Origin: Myxococcales bacterium
GTDB taxonomy: Bacteria > Myxococcota_A > Polyangia > Palsa-1104
Length of the DNA: 36,222 nucleotides
Reading direction: 5' to 3'
Assembly (NCBI GenBank): GCA_028287105.1
Contig: JAQBQH010000298.1
Span: 1-36,222 of the forward strand
Both the position numbers and the translations under genes were made by a program. The notes under the pieces are model-generated. The model saw only the letters and a program-made list of their open reading frames with translations, searched no databases and was not told where the DNA came from. This document shows, one piece after another, positions 15,879 to 25,587 of the stretch (position 1 is the first letter of the stretch; each line of letters begins with the position of its first letter).

Positions 15879-16670
15879 ATGGCTTCGGAGCGAGCTTCCC
15901 ACCAAGCATTCTTCGGCGTATCGGTGCTGCTCTTCGCTGCCAGCGCGGCGGCAACGATCGCCTGGTGCGCGTCGATGTCGGCGATGGGCGAGATGCCGAT
16001 GCCCGGCGGCTGGCAGATGTCGATGGCGTGGATGCGGCTGAGCGGACAGTCGTGGCCCGACGCTGCAGCGTCGTTCCTCGGCATGTGGATCGTGATGATG
16101 GTGGCGATGAAGCTGCCGTCCTTGGTCCCAATGCTGTGGCGCTACCGGCGGGCCATGGGCAGGACAGGCGAGACGCGCCTCGGTCGGCTGACTGTGCTCG
16201 TCGGCGTGGGTTACTTCTTCGTCTGGACCGCGATCGGAACGGCCGCTTTTCCGCTGGGCGTCGCGCTGGCGATGATCGAGATGCAGCAGCCGGCGCTGGC
16301 GCGTGCCGTACCCATCGCCGTCGGTGTGGTCGTCCTGGTGGCCGGTTACCTCCAGTTGACCGCATGGAAGGCGCGTCAGCTTGCCTGCTACCGAGAGGCA
16401 CCAGAGCGCGGCCGTGCGCTGCCGGCCGACGCCCGCACGGCCTGGCGACATGGTCTGCGCCTCGGCCTCCACTGCAGCCGCTCCTGTGCCGGTCTGATGG
16501 CGATCCTCCTGGTCGTCGGCGTCATGGACCTTCGCGCGATGGCTATCGTGTCGGCAGCGATCACGGTCGAACGTCTCGCACCGGCCGGCGAGCGCGTCGC
16601 GCGAGCCCTCGGCGCAGTCGGAGTGGGGACAGGGTTGTTTCTGATCGCGCGAGCAGCCGGCGCCGGGTGA
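15879..16670 (+). CDS. DUF2182 polytopic membrane protein
   Basis: 263-residue integral membrane protein with about six to seven hydrophobic segments. The family signature is the second block: MSMAWMRLSGQSW, then MWIVMMVAMKLPS and a stretch ending MLWRYRRA. Near residue 200 is HGLRLGLHCSRSCAG, the Cys-containing motif of DUF2182, often described as a predicted metal-binding membrane protein. Methionine-rich first loop (MSAMGEMPMPGGWQMSMAW) would fit a soft metal ligand, which is inference. ATG 15879 has AGGAGAAGG 4 nt upstream; earlier openings lack one. It is probably cotranscribed with the DUF899 gene. Confidence 0.88.
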   Translation: MASERASHQAFFGVSVLLFAASAAATIAWCASMSAMGEMPMPGGWQMSMAWMRLSGQSWPDAAASFLGMWIVMMVAMKLPSLVPMLWRYRRAMGRTGETRLGRLTVLVGVGYFFVWTAIGTAAFPLGVALAMIEMQQPALARAVPIAVGVVVLVAGYLQLTAWKARQLACYREAPERGRALPADARTAWRHGLRLGLHCSRSCAGLMAILLVVGVMDLRAMAIVSAAITVERLAPAGERVARALGAVGVGTGLFLIARAAGAG

Positions 16671-16717
16671 CAGGGCCGCGGTGATGAGCGGGATGACGAG
16701 GGCCGGAAGGAACTGGG

Positions 16718-16790
16718 TCGGGGCGACAGGATTCGAACCTGCGACATCCTGGTCCCAAACCAGGCGCGCTACCAGCTGCGCTACGCCCCG
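16718..16790 (-). tRNA. tRNA-Pro (anticodon UGG)
   Basis: Folds as a full cloverleaf: 7-bp acceptor CGGGGCG/CGCCCCG, D arm GCGC/GCGC, anticodon stem CCTGG/CCAGG with loop TTTGGGA (anticodon TGG), and T arm GCAGG-TTCGAAT-CCTGT. The discriminator is A. The CCA end is not encoded: the next bases are CCC. Confidence 0.97.
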
Positions 16791-16847
16791 TAATCAGCAT
16801 CTAGATACCCGACATCGCAGCCGCTTGCACGCTGAATCTGGACGCCC

Positions 16848-17831
16848 CTAGCCCGCGACGGTGTCGGCCGTCAGGCTGGCGACCGGCGCGCGGAATTCGC
16901 TGAGGTCGATGTTGTGGTGGCGGATGCGCCGCCGCAGCCAGCTCGACGACCGCCGCGCCGCGCTCGCCGCCTGCGCCACGTTGCCGTGATGCCGCCGCAA
17001 CAGCTGCACCACCCACGCGTGCTCGGCGTGCGCCATGTGCGCGCCCGCGAAGAGCGCCGTCACGTTGGCCGGCGGCGAGTGGTCGGGCTCGGCCATCACC
17101 GTCGCCAGCCCGAGCGCGCGCACCCGCTCGAGCACATTGCGCAGCTCGCGCATATTGCCGGTCCAGGCGCGGCAGCGCAGCCACTCGACGAAGTCCTCGT
17201 CCAGATGGAGGGTGGACGGGCAGCGCTCCTCGGCCGCCAGCGCCTCGACGAGGAGCGGCAGATCTTCGAAGCGCTCGCGCAAGGGCGGCACGCGCACGCG
17301 CAGCGCCCGCAGGCAGAAATAGAGATCGCTGCGGAAGAGCCGCTGCTCGCAGCGCTTGGCCAGATCTTCACGCGTGATGGCGATGACGCGCACGTCGATG
17401 CGCCGCGTCCGCTGCGCGCCGATCCGCTGCACGAAGCCGGTCTCGATGAGCCGCACCAGCCGCGCCTGCGCAGTCAGCGGCAGCGCGGCCACTTCCTTGA
17501 GCACGAGCGTGCCGCCGCGCGCGACCGCGAGCGCGCCGCCGCCCTCCGACGGCTGATCCGACACGCCGGGATCGTTGCCGAACAGCGCCAGCTCCACCTC
17601 CGACGGCGTATCGTCGCAATCGAGCATCACCACCGGCTGCGCCGCGCGCCCGCTGTGGCGAACGATCTCCTGCGCCACGAGCCGCTTGCCGGTTCCGGTC
17701 TCGCCCTCGACGAGGACGGCGCTCTGGGTGGCGGCGATGCGCGCGAGCTGCTCGAACAGCCGCTGCGTCGCCGGCGCGCAGCCGACGAGCGCGCCGAAAC
17801 GGAAGCGCATGGAGCGGGAATGGCTCATCAT
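16848..17831 (-). CDS. Degenerate sigma-54 activator-like AAA+ protein
   Basis: 327 residues with the fold of a bacterial enhancer-binding protein but no N-terminal sensor domain. Walker A is intact (GETGTGK, 43-49). The GAFTGA sigma-54 contact loop is missing: LFGNDPGVSDQPSEGGG stands in its place. Walker B reads TLVLKEV, with Lys112 where the conserved Asp should be. The arginine-finger region (RLFRSDLYFCLRALRVRVPPLRER) and the sensor II motif (WTGNMRELRN) remain, as does a Fis-like helix-turn-helix at the C-terminus (GNVAQAASAARRSSSWLRRRI). It probably binds nucleotide and DNA but cannot activate sigma-54 polymerase, so it may act as a repressor or a partner of the neighbouring activators. 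Start ATG 17831 is uncertain; 17810 is also possible. Confidence 0.85.
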   Translation of the reverse strand: MMSHSRSMRFRFGALVGCAPATQRLFEQLARIAATQSAVLVEGETGTGKRLVAQEIVRHSGRAAQPVVMLDCDDTPSEVELALFGNDPGVSDQPSEGGGALAVARGGTLVLKEVAALPLTAQARLVRLIETGFVQRIGAQRTRRIDVRVIAITREDLAKRCEQRLFRSDLYFCLRALRVRVPPLRERFEDLPLLVEALAAEERCPSTLHLDEDFVEWLRCRAWTGNMRELRNVLERVRALGLATVMAEPDHSPPANVTALFAGAHMAHAEHAWVVQLLRRHHGNVAQAASAARRSSSWLRRRIRHHNIDLSEFRAPVASLTADTVAG

Positions 17832-17999
17832 GCGTTCGCTCTATTACATCGGCCGTGCCAAGGCCGGCGGTGCGCGGATCGCTGGGATTTCGCCCGCTAT
17901 GGCAAGCGTACGGAAGCCCACGCGGAGGCGCACGCCCCCAGCCGGGGCCGCGCCGTCGCGGTACTCGCACCTCGCGGAACGGCGGACCAGCAGGTGGTA

Positions 18000-19325
<1,326 letters not shown>

Positions 19326-19366
19326 GGCGGTATCTTAGCGCGACTCGCCGCGCTACACTTCGCTCC

Positions 19367-21259
19367 GTGGCACAGCCGGTCGCGCGGTTCGGACCGTTCG
19401 AGGTGGTGAGTCGCATCGGCTTCGGCGGGATGGGCGAGGTCTTCCGTGCGCGCTTTGCCAACGAGCCCGGCGCACCGCAGGTCGCGCTCAAGCTGATCCG
19501 GCCGGAGCACGCGAGCGATGCGCGCTTCCGCGAGATGTTCCTGGGCGAGGCGCGCGTCGGCAGCCTACTCGATCACCCCAACATCGTCGGCATGGTCGAC
19601 TGGGGCGAGGTCGACGGCGTGCTCTATCTCGCGACCGAGCTGGTCGACGGCATCTCGCTGCACCGGCTGTTGTCGGCGTCGCAGCCGACCCTGGAGATCG
19701 GCGCCTATGTCGTCGGTGCGCTCCTCGACGCGCTCGCCTACGCGCACGAGCTGCGCGACGCCGCGGGCAAACCGCTCGGCCTCGTCCACCGCGACGTGTC
19801 GCCGGCCAACGTGCTCTTGTCGAACACCGGCGGGGTCAAGCTCGCCGACTTCGGTGTCAGCAAGATCGCCGGCGCGCCGCTGACGCTGACCGGCGAGCTC
19901 AAGGGGAAGCCCGCCTTCATGGCGCCCGAGCAGCTCCCGGGGCACGGCATGATCGACGGGCGCGCCGATCTGTTCGCGGCCGGCGTCGTCCTCCACCTCG
20001 CGGTCTTCGGACGGCCGCCCTTCACCGACGTCAACAGCTGGCTGGTGCAGGGCACGCCGATCGACGTCGAAGGGCCGCTCGAAGATCTGATCACGCTGTC
20101 GCTGGCGCCCGATCCGGCGCATCGCTTCGCCAGCGCCGACGAGTTCGCCGCCGCGCTGCGCCGGGCGGTCCCGCCGTCGGAGGCCGCCGCGACGGAGCTC
20201 GGTCGGCGCGTACGCGAGCTGGCGGCGGGCGAGCGGCCGCTGACCGACATGGAGCGGCTGATCATGTTGGAGCTCGAGCCGAGCGGGCTCATCTATAGGC
20301 CCGATCCGAACACCGGACGATTGTGGGTCGTCGAGGCGGGCGGGCGGACGCCGGCGCCGGCGCACGTGTTCGACGAGAGCAGCGGGTCGACGGAGACGAC
20401 GTCGTACGACCTGCCGGAGATGACTCCGACCATCGAGTTCGAGGCGCGCACGACGGTCATCGACGCGGATCCACCGGCGATGACGCTGGCGCCGCACCTC
20501 GGCGCGCTGACGCCGACGCCGACGCCGATGCCGATGCCGCCGACGACGAAGATGCCGTCCCCGGCACCGATGGCGCCGGCGAGCCAGATGGCGTTGGCGA
20601 CGCAGCTGCCGCCCGCGACGCAGATGCCGGCAATGACGCGGCCGCTGCGGATGGCCGCCAGCGATTCGCTGCCGACGCCGACGCCGCTATCGCAGCTGGG
20701 ATCGAGCCCGCTGCCGATCGATCCCGCGCCGTCGCGGCGAAGCCTGTTTCCCATCGTCGCCTTGATCGCGGTGCTGGTGGCCGCGTCGGTCGTGGTCATG
20801 GTGCTGGCGGCCTCTACGCGCCAGACCCGACCGCGCCCGCTCGAGACGGCTCCGCCAGAGGCGACGAGGCCAGCGCCGCCGCCCGAATCTACCCCAGCAG
20901 CCACGCCGCCCACGCCGCCCACGCCCACGCCCACGCCCACGCCGCCGCCCGCGCCTGCACCGACGGAAGCAGCCACGCCCACGCCGACGCCGTCGCCCAC
21001 CGCCGCGGCACGCCCGAAACCGCGCCCCGCGCGCCCGGCCCCCGAGCCGACGGTCGGCTACCTCACGCTCGACACGGAGCCCTGGGCCGTCGTGTACCTC
21101 GGCACGCGTGAGCTCGGCACCACACCCTTCTTGCGCGTCCCCGTACCCGCCGGCCGCCAGCTGCTCACGTTCGATCTCCAGGGCAGCGGCCGCCGCGTGC
21201 GTCGCCCCGTCGACGTTCCCGCGGGCGCCGTCAAGCGTCTGGCGCTCCAGCTACGCTGA
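19367..21259 (+). CDS. Membrane Ser/Thr protein kinase (PknB-like) with PEGA-type C-terminus
   Basis: 630 residues. The cytosolic kinase domain (about 8-270) has all key residues: Gly loop GFGGMGEV (18-25), Lys42 in VALK, Glu61, HRDVSPANVLL (141-151), ADFG (160-163) and APE (186-188). A Thr/Pro/Met-rich linker follows (repeated TPTP, PMPMP), then one membrane helix (about 460-482) and a second Pro/Thr-rich spacer encoded by a CCCACG-like repeat. It ends in a PEGA-like domain (about 562-630; GYLTLDTEPWAVVYLGTRELGTTPF), outside the membrane. GTG 19367 gives the proper MAQPVARFGPFEVV start; the openings upstream run into the divergent gene. Likely phosphorylates the FHA activators on either side. 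Confidence 0.95.
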   Translation: MAQPVARFGPFEVVSRIGFGGMGEVFRARFANEPGAPQVALKLIRPEHASDARFREMFLGEARVGSLLDHPNIVGMVDWGEVDGVLYLATELVDGISLHRLLSASQPTLEIGAYVVGALLDALAYAHELRDAAGKPLGLVHRDVSPANVLLSNTGGVKLADFGVSKIAGAPLTLTGELKGKPAFMAPEQLPGHGMIDGRADLFAAGVVLHLAVFGRPPFTDVNSWLVQGTPIDVEGPLEDLITLSLAPDPAHRFASADEFAAALRRAVPPSEAAATELGRRVRELAAGERPLTDMERLIMLELEPSGLIYRPDPNTGRLWVVEAGGRTPAPAHVFDESSGSTETTSYDLPEMTPTIEFEARTTVIDADPPAMTLAPHLGALTPTPTPMPMPPTTKMPSPAPMAPASQMALATQLPPATQMPAMTRPLRMAASDSLPTPTPLSQLGSSPLPIDPAPSRRSLFPIVALIAVLVAASVVVMVLAASTRQTRPRPLETAPPEATRPAPPPESTPAATPPTPPTPTPTPTPPPAPAPTEAATPTPTPSPTAAARPKPRPARPAPEPTVGYLTLDTEPWAVVYLGTRELGTTPFLRVPVPAGRQLLTFDLQGSGRRVRRPVDVPAGAVKRLALQLR

Positions 21260-21286
21260 TCGCACGCGGCCTGCTAGCATGAGCCG

Positions 21287-22669
<1,383 letters not shown>

Positions 22670-22683
22670 GCTCGCCCTCGCGA

Positions 22684-22697
22684 AGCGGGGCCCCGCT
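22684..22697. terminator. Possible hairpin after the FHA activator gene
   Basis: AGCGGGGCCCCGCT is a perfect 14-bp palindrome located 15 bp after the stop. It could form a short stem with a GGCC loop. No T-run follows, so it may be only a pause site. Confidence 0.3.
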
Positions 22698-22794
22698 CCG
22701 CAACGCGGTCCGATTCGTCACAGGCACCCGCGCGCTATCGCCCCGTTACGCCGCGCCGGTGGCGGCGGCACCATTCTTGTACACCCCGGCCGCG

Positions 22795-24330
22795 ATGGAA
22801 CTTCTGCCCGGGGTAATCCTGACGTTCGCGCTCCTCGTCTGCGGCATCGTCCTGTCCGCGCGCCGCCGCACGCGAAGCAGCCCGTCGCGCAGCGCGTCCG
22901 ACCGGCCGCTCCTCCTCCACGCGATCAACGATGACCGCTGCACCGGCTGCGAAGCCTGCGTCGCCGTCTGCCCCACCGACGTCCTCGAGCTCTCGCAGAA
23001 CAAGAGCCGCGTGGCGCGCTTCAACGCTTGCATCCAGTGCGAGCAGTGCGTGCTGGTCTGCCCCACCACCGCGCTCGTCATGTTCCCGCGCGGCACCGAG
23101 CCGCCGCTCTATAAGATGGCCGCGCTCGACGAGCACTACCGGGCGGCGCCGCGCCTCTATCTGATCGGCGAGGCCGCCGGCAAGCCGCTGGTCAAGAACG
23201 CGTCGAACCTGGGGCGCGCCGTCATCGAGCATCTGGTTCGCGAAGGGCTGCGCCCGTCCGCGCGCGGCGGCGACGACGTCGACGTGCTCATCGTCGGCTC
23301 CGGCCCCGGCGGCCTGTCGTGCGCGCTGTCGTGTCTGGCGCACCGCCTCACCTACGCGCTCGTGGAGAAGGACGAGCTCATCGCCTCGACGATCGCGCGC
23401 TATCCCAAAGGCAAGCACGTCATGGCCGAGCCGTACGACGTCCGCTGCGTCGGCCTCTTGCCGGTGTGGGACGCCGAAAAGTCCGAGCTCCTCGACGCCT
23501 GGAAGACGCTCCTCGATGCGCGCGGCGTGCGCGTCTCGACCCGCGAGACCGTCGAGGACGTCGAGCGCGAGGGCGACCGCTTCGCCGTCAAGAGCTCGCG
23601 CACCCGCTATCGCGCCGCCGCCGTGGTGCTCGCCATCGGCACGCGCGGTACGCCGCGCCGTCTCGGCGTGCCGGGCGAGGCGCTCCCCAAGGTCGCCGCG
23701 CTGCTCGACGATCCCGAGCGCCATGCCGGCGAGCGTGTGCTCGTCGTCGGCGGCGGCGACAGCGCCGTCGAGGCGGCCATCGCGCTCGCCGATCACGCGC
23801 GCGCCGTGACGCTGTCGTACCGCGGCAAGGCGCTCTCGCGCTGTAAGGCCATGAACCGCCAGAAGCTGCAGGCGCTCGTCGACGCCGGCCGCGTGACGCT
23901 CGCCTTCGGCACGCAGGTCAAGGAGATCCGCGCCGACGAGGTGCTCCTCTCGAGCAGCAGCGACCTCAAGACGCTGCGCAACGATCATGTGGTCGTGTGC
24001 ATCGGCGGCGAGCCGCCGCTCAAGTGGCTCGAGAAGGTCGGCGTGCGCTACACCGAGCGGCCGCACCTCTATCAACTCGGCCCGACCGATCAGCTCGTCG
24101 AGGCGCTCGTCGGCCCGCAGCCCGAGAACTCGCAGCCGGACGGCGCACAGCGAGACGGCTCGCAGCCGCACGGCTCGCAACCGCAGAACGCGCGGCCGGA
24201 CAGCGCGCCCTTCGGCGTCATCCCGCAGTCGACCGACGACGCCCCCACCGTCGCCATTTCGCTCTTCACCCGACGCCGGCATCCGTCGTCGTCCCAACTG
24301 ACGCACTTCATCTCCAAGGAGGTTCCATGA
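22795..24330 (+). CDS. Membrane-anchored 2x[4Fe-4S] / FAD-NAD(P) oxidoreductase
   Basis: 511 residues. One N-terminal membrane helix (about 4-20) is followed by a ferredoxin domain with two clusters, CTGCEACVAVCP (49-60) and CIQCEQCVLVCP (79-90). A thioredoxin-reductase-like flavoprotein follows: FAD site VLIVGSGPGG (164-173), NAD(P) site VLVVGGGDSAVEAA (about 314-327). The CxxC dithiol of thioredoxin reductase is absent, so it resembles the YpdA/ferredoxin-NAD(P) reductase branch. Expected role is electron transfer between NAD(P)H and an iron-sulphur or quinone partner at the inner face of the membrane. The tail from about 440 is a 15-bp repeat region and then unordered. GTG at 22759 is an alternative start. 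It overlaps the next gene by 4 nt. Confidence 0.88.
   Translation: MELLPGVILTFALLVCGIVLSARRRTRSSPSRSASDRPLLLHAINDDRCTGCEACVAVCPTDVLELSQNKSRVARFNACIQCEQCVLVCPTTALVMFPRGTEPPLYKMAALDEHYRAAPRLYLIGEAAGKPLVKNASNLGRAVIEHLVREGLRPSARGGDDVDVLIVGSGPGGLSCALSCLAHRLTYALVEKDELIASTIARYPKGKHVMAEPYDVRCVGLLPVWDAEKSELLDAWKTLLDARGVRVSTRETVEDVEREGDRFAVKSSRTRYRAAAVVLAIGTRGTPRRLGVPGEALPKVAALLDDPERHAGERVLVVGGGDSAVEAAIALADHARAVTLSYRGKALSRCKAMNRQKLQALVDAGRVTLAFGTQVKEIRADEVLLSSSSDLKTLRNDHVVVCIGGEPPLKWLEKVGVRYTERPHLYQLGPTDQLVEALVGPQPENSQPDGAQRDGSQPHGSQPQNARPDSAPFGVIPQSTDDAPTVAISLFTRRRHPSSSQLTHFISKEVP
24114..24203 (+). repeat. Six 15-bp tandem repeats inside the oxidoreductase gene
   Basis: Six imperfect in-frame copies of CTCGCAGCCGGACGG encode a five-residue unit of the type SQPDG / SQPHG / SQPQN. 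They form a polar, probably disordered tail after the flavin domain and could vary in number between strains. Confidence 0.85.
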
Positions 24331-25322
24331 CGCCGTTACGCGCCTCGCTCTTCGCGCTCTTCATCCTCGGTTGTGGCGGCTCGAGCCCGTCCCCCTCGCC
24401 CATGACCGGTGGTGGCGGGGGCGGCGGTAGCGGCGGCGGCGGCGGCGGCCCCAGCGGCGGCTCCTGGCTCACCACCAAATCGGGCGCCGTCTGGTCCAGC
24501 CCCGACGGGCTCTCGTTCGCCTCGCGCGGCCGCCCCACCGACGCCAACCTGCTCGCCCTCGTCTGCGTCAACCACCTCGACGGCTGGGCCGCGGGCGCCG
24601 CCGGCACCATCATCGGCACCCACGACGGCGGGCAGAGCTGGGCCATCGAGCCGACCCAGGTCACCAACACGCTCAACGCCATCGCCTTCGCCGACCCGCG
24701 CATCGGGCTCGCGGTCGGTGACGGCGGCATCGTGCTCCGCACCACCGACGGCGGCGACAGCTGGTCGCGCGTCGCATCGGGCACGACCCTCGATCTATAT
24801 GGCGTCGCGCTCTCGCGCCTCGATCACCAGGCGTGGATCGTCGGTCGCGACGGCGTCATGCTGCGCTCGGCCGATCAGGGCGCCAGCTTCGCCGCAGCGG
24901 CGCCGATCGCCTCGACCACATTGCGCGCCGTGCGCGTCTCCGACGCCGGCCTCGGTCTCGCCGTCGGTGACGGCGGCCTCCTCGTCGCCACGCGCGACGG
25001 CGGCACGCGCTGGCAGCCGCTCGGCGTGCAGGCGCCGGCCGATCTACGCAGCCTCACCATCTCCGACGACGGCCAGCGTGCTCTCGCCGTCGGCGCCGGC
25101 GGGCTCATCTGGCGCTCGACCGACGCGGCCCTGACCTGGACGCGCGTCGACGCCGGCGACGGCCGCGCGCTCGCCGCCATCGGCTTCTCCGACGAGGTCG
25201 CCGGTCGTGGCTGGGCCGTGGGCGAGCGCGGCGCGCTCCTCTTCACCAGCGACGACGGCGCCAGCTTCGCCCCGCTCGCCGCACCCGCCGACGTCGACTT
25301 CACCGCCGTCGAAGACCTCTAG
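24327..25322 (+). CDS. Ycf48-like beta-propeller lipoprotein
   Basis: 331 residues. Lipobox FILGC (Cys16) is followed by a Ser/Pro and poly-Gly linker (about 20-46), then about six repeats of the BNR/Ycf48 type (for example GWAAGAAGTIIGTHDGGQSW, GLAVGDGGIVLRTTDGGDSW). Such repeats build a propeller; the plant/cyanobacterial namesake assembles photosystem II, but in other bacteria members are outer-membrane or periplasmic proteins of unknown role. The ATG overlaps the oxidoreductase stop (ATGA), with AAGGAGG upstream, so the two are coupled. Alternative upstream opening runs inside the oxidoreductase gene. Confidence 0.9.
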   Translation: MTPLRASLFALFILGCGGSSPSPSPMTGGGGGGGSGGGGGGPSGGSWLTTKSGAVWSSPDGLSFASRGRPTDANLLALVCVNHLDGWAAGAAGTIIGTHDGGQSWAIEPTQVTNTLNAIAFADPRIGLAVGDGGIVLRTTDGGDSWSRVASGTTLDLYGVALSRLDHQAWIVGRDGVMLRSADQGASFAAAAPIASTTLRAVRVSDAGLGLAVGDGGLLVATRDGGTRWQPLGVQAPADLRSLTISDDGQRALAVGAGGLIWRSTDAALTWTRVDAGDGRALAAIGFSDEVAGRGWAVGERGALLFTSDDGASFAPLAAPADVDFTAVEDL

Positions 25323-25323
25323 C

Positions 25324-25387
25324 TCCATCTCCATCTCCACTTCCATCTCCATCCCACTTCGATCTCCATCTCCATCGCCATCCATCT
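25324..25387. repeat. CTCCAT-type hexanucleotide tract
   Basis: About ten imperfect copies of CTCCAT/TCCATC follow the Ycf48-like stop. The tract is G-free over long stretches, unlike the rest of the window. It lies about 170-235 bp upstream of the predicted sigma-54 start near 25557. No coding role; slippage-prone or a protein-binding array are both possible. Confidence 0.8.
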
Positions 25388-25435
25388 GCGTCTCGCTCCT
25401 CTTCCCTCGCGCATCGCACGCGTCCTCTCCGCGCC

Positions 25436-25480
25436 TTCGCACCTGTGATGAATCGGCCCCTGTGGGGACCGGTGTGCGAA
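25436..25480. promoter_or_regulatory. Nested inverted repeat upstream of the sigma-54 promoter
   Basis: Outer arms TTCGCAC (25436-25442) and GTGCGAA (25474-25480) enclose an inner hairpin CGGCCCC-TGT-GGGGACCG (25454-25471, one bulged A). It sits about 77-121 bp before the predicted transcription start, the usual distance of an enhancer site for a sigma-54 activator. It could equally be a terminator for the gene upstream; no T-run is present. Confidence 0.45.
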
Positions 25481-25531
25481 CGCCGCCCTCGCAGCCTCGC
25501 GCCGCGCGCGGAGATCGCGCCGCCCGCATCG

Positions 25532-25547
25532 TGGTCCGCCGCTTGCT
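25532..25547 (+). promoter_or_regulatory. Sigma-54 (-24/-12) promoter of the CX4CH cytochrome operon
   Basis: TGGTCCGCCGCTTGCT matches TGGCACG-N4-TTGCW at all but two positions, with GG at 25533-25534 and GC at 25545-25546 (N10). Start near 25557 gives a ~30-nt leader with GAGAGGG before the ATG at 25588. Confidence 0.7.
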
Positions 25548-25587
25548 CAACGACACCTCGGAACTGTCTCCACCAGAGAGGGTCGAC

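Noticed and set aside
17844-17860. GG-N10-GT element upstream of the degenerate activator on the minus strand (TGGCACGGCCGATGTA)
   Set aside because: It lacks the invariant -12 C and would leave a leader of only about 3 nt before the ATG at 17831.
20901-20990. Possible CRISPR-like repeats (CCCACG units) in the kinase gene
   Set aside because: They are short in-frame codons for a Thr/Pro-rich linker without spacers.
22766-22781. GG-N10-GT element upstream of the oxidoreductase gene (CGGCACCATTCTTGTA)
   Set aside because: The -12 C is missing and the start would fall about 4 nt before the ATG; possible, but weaker than the three GG-N10-GC sites.
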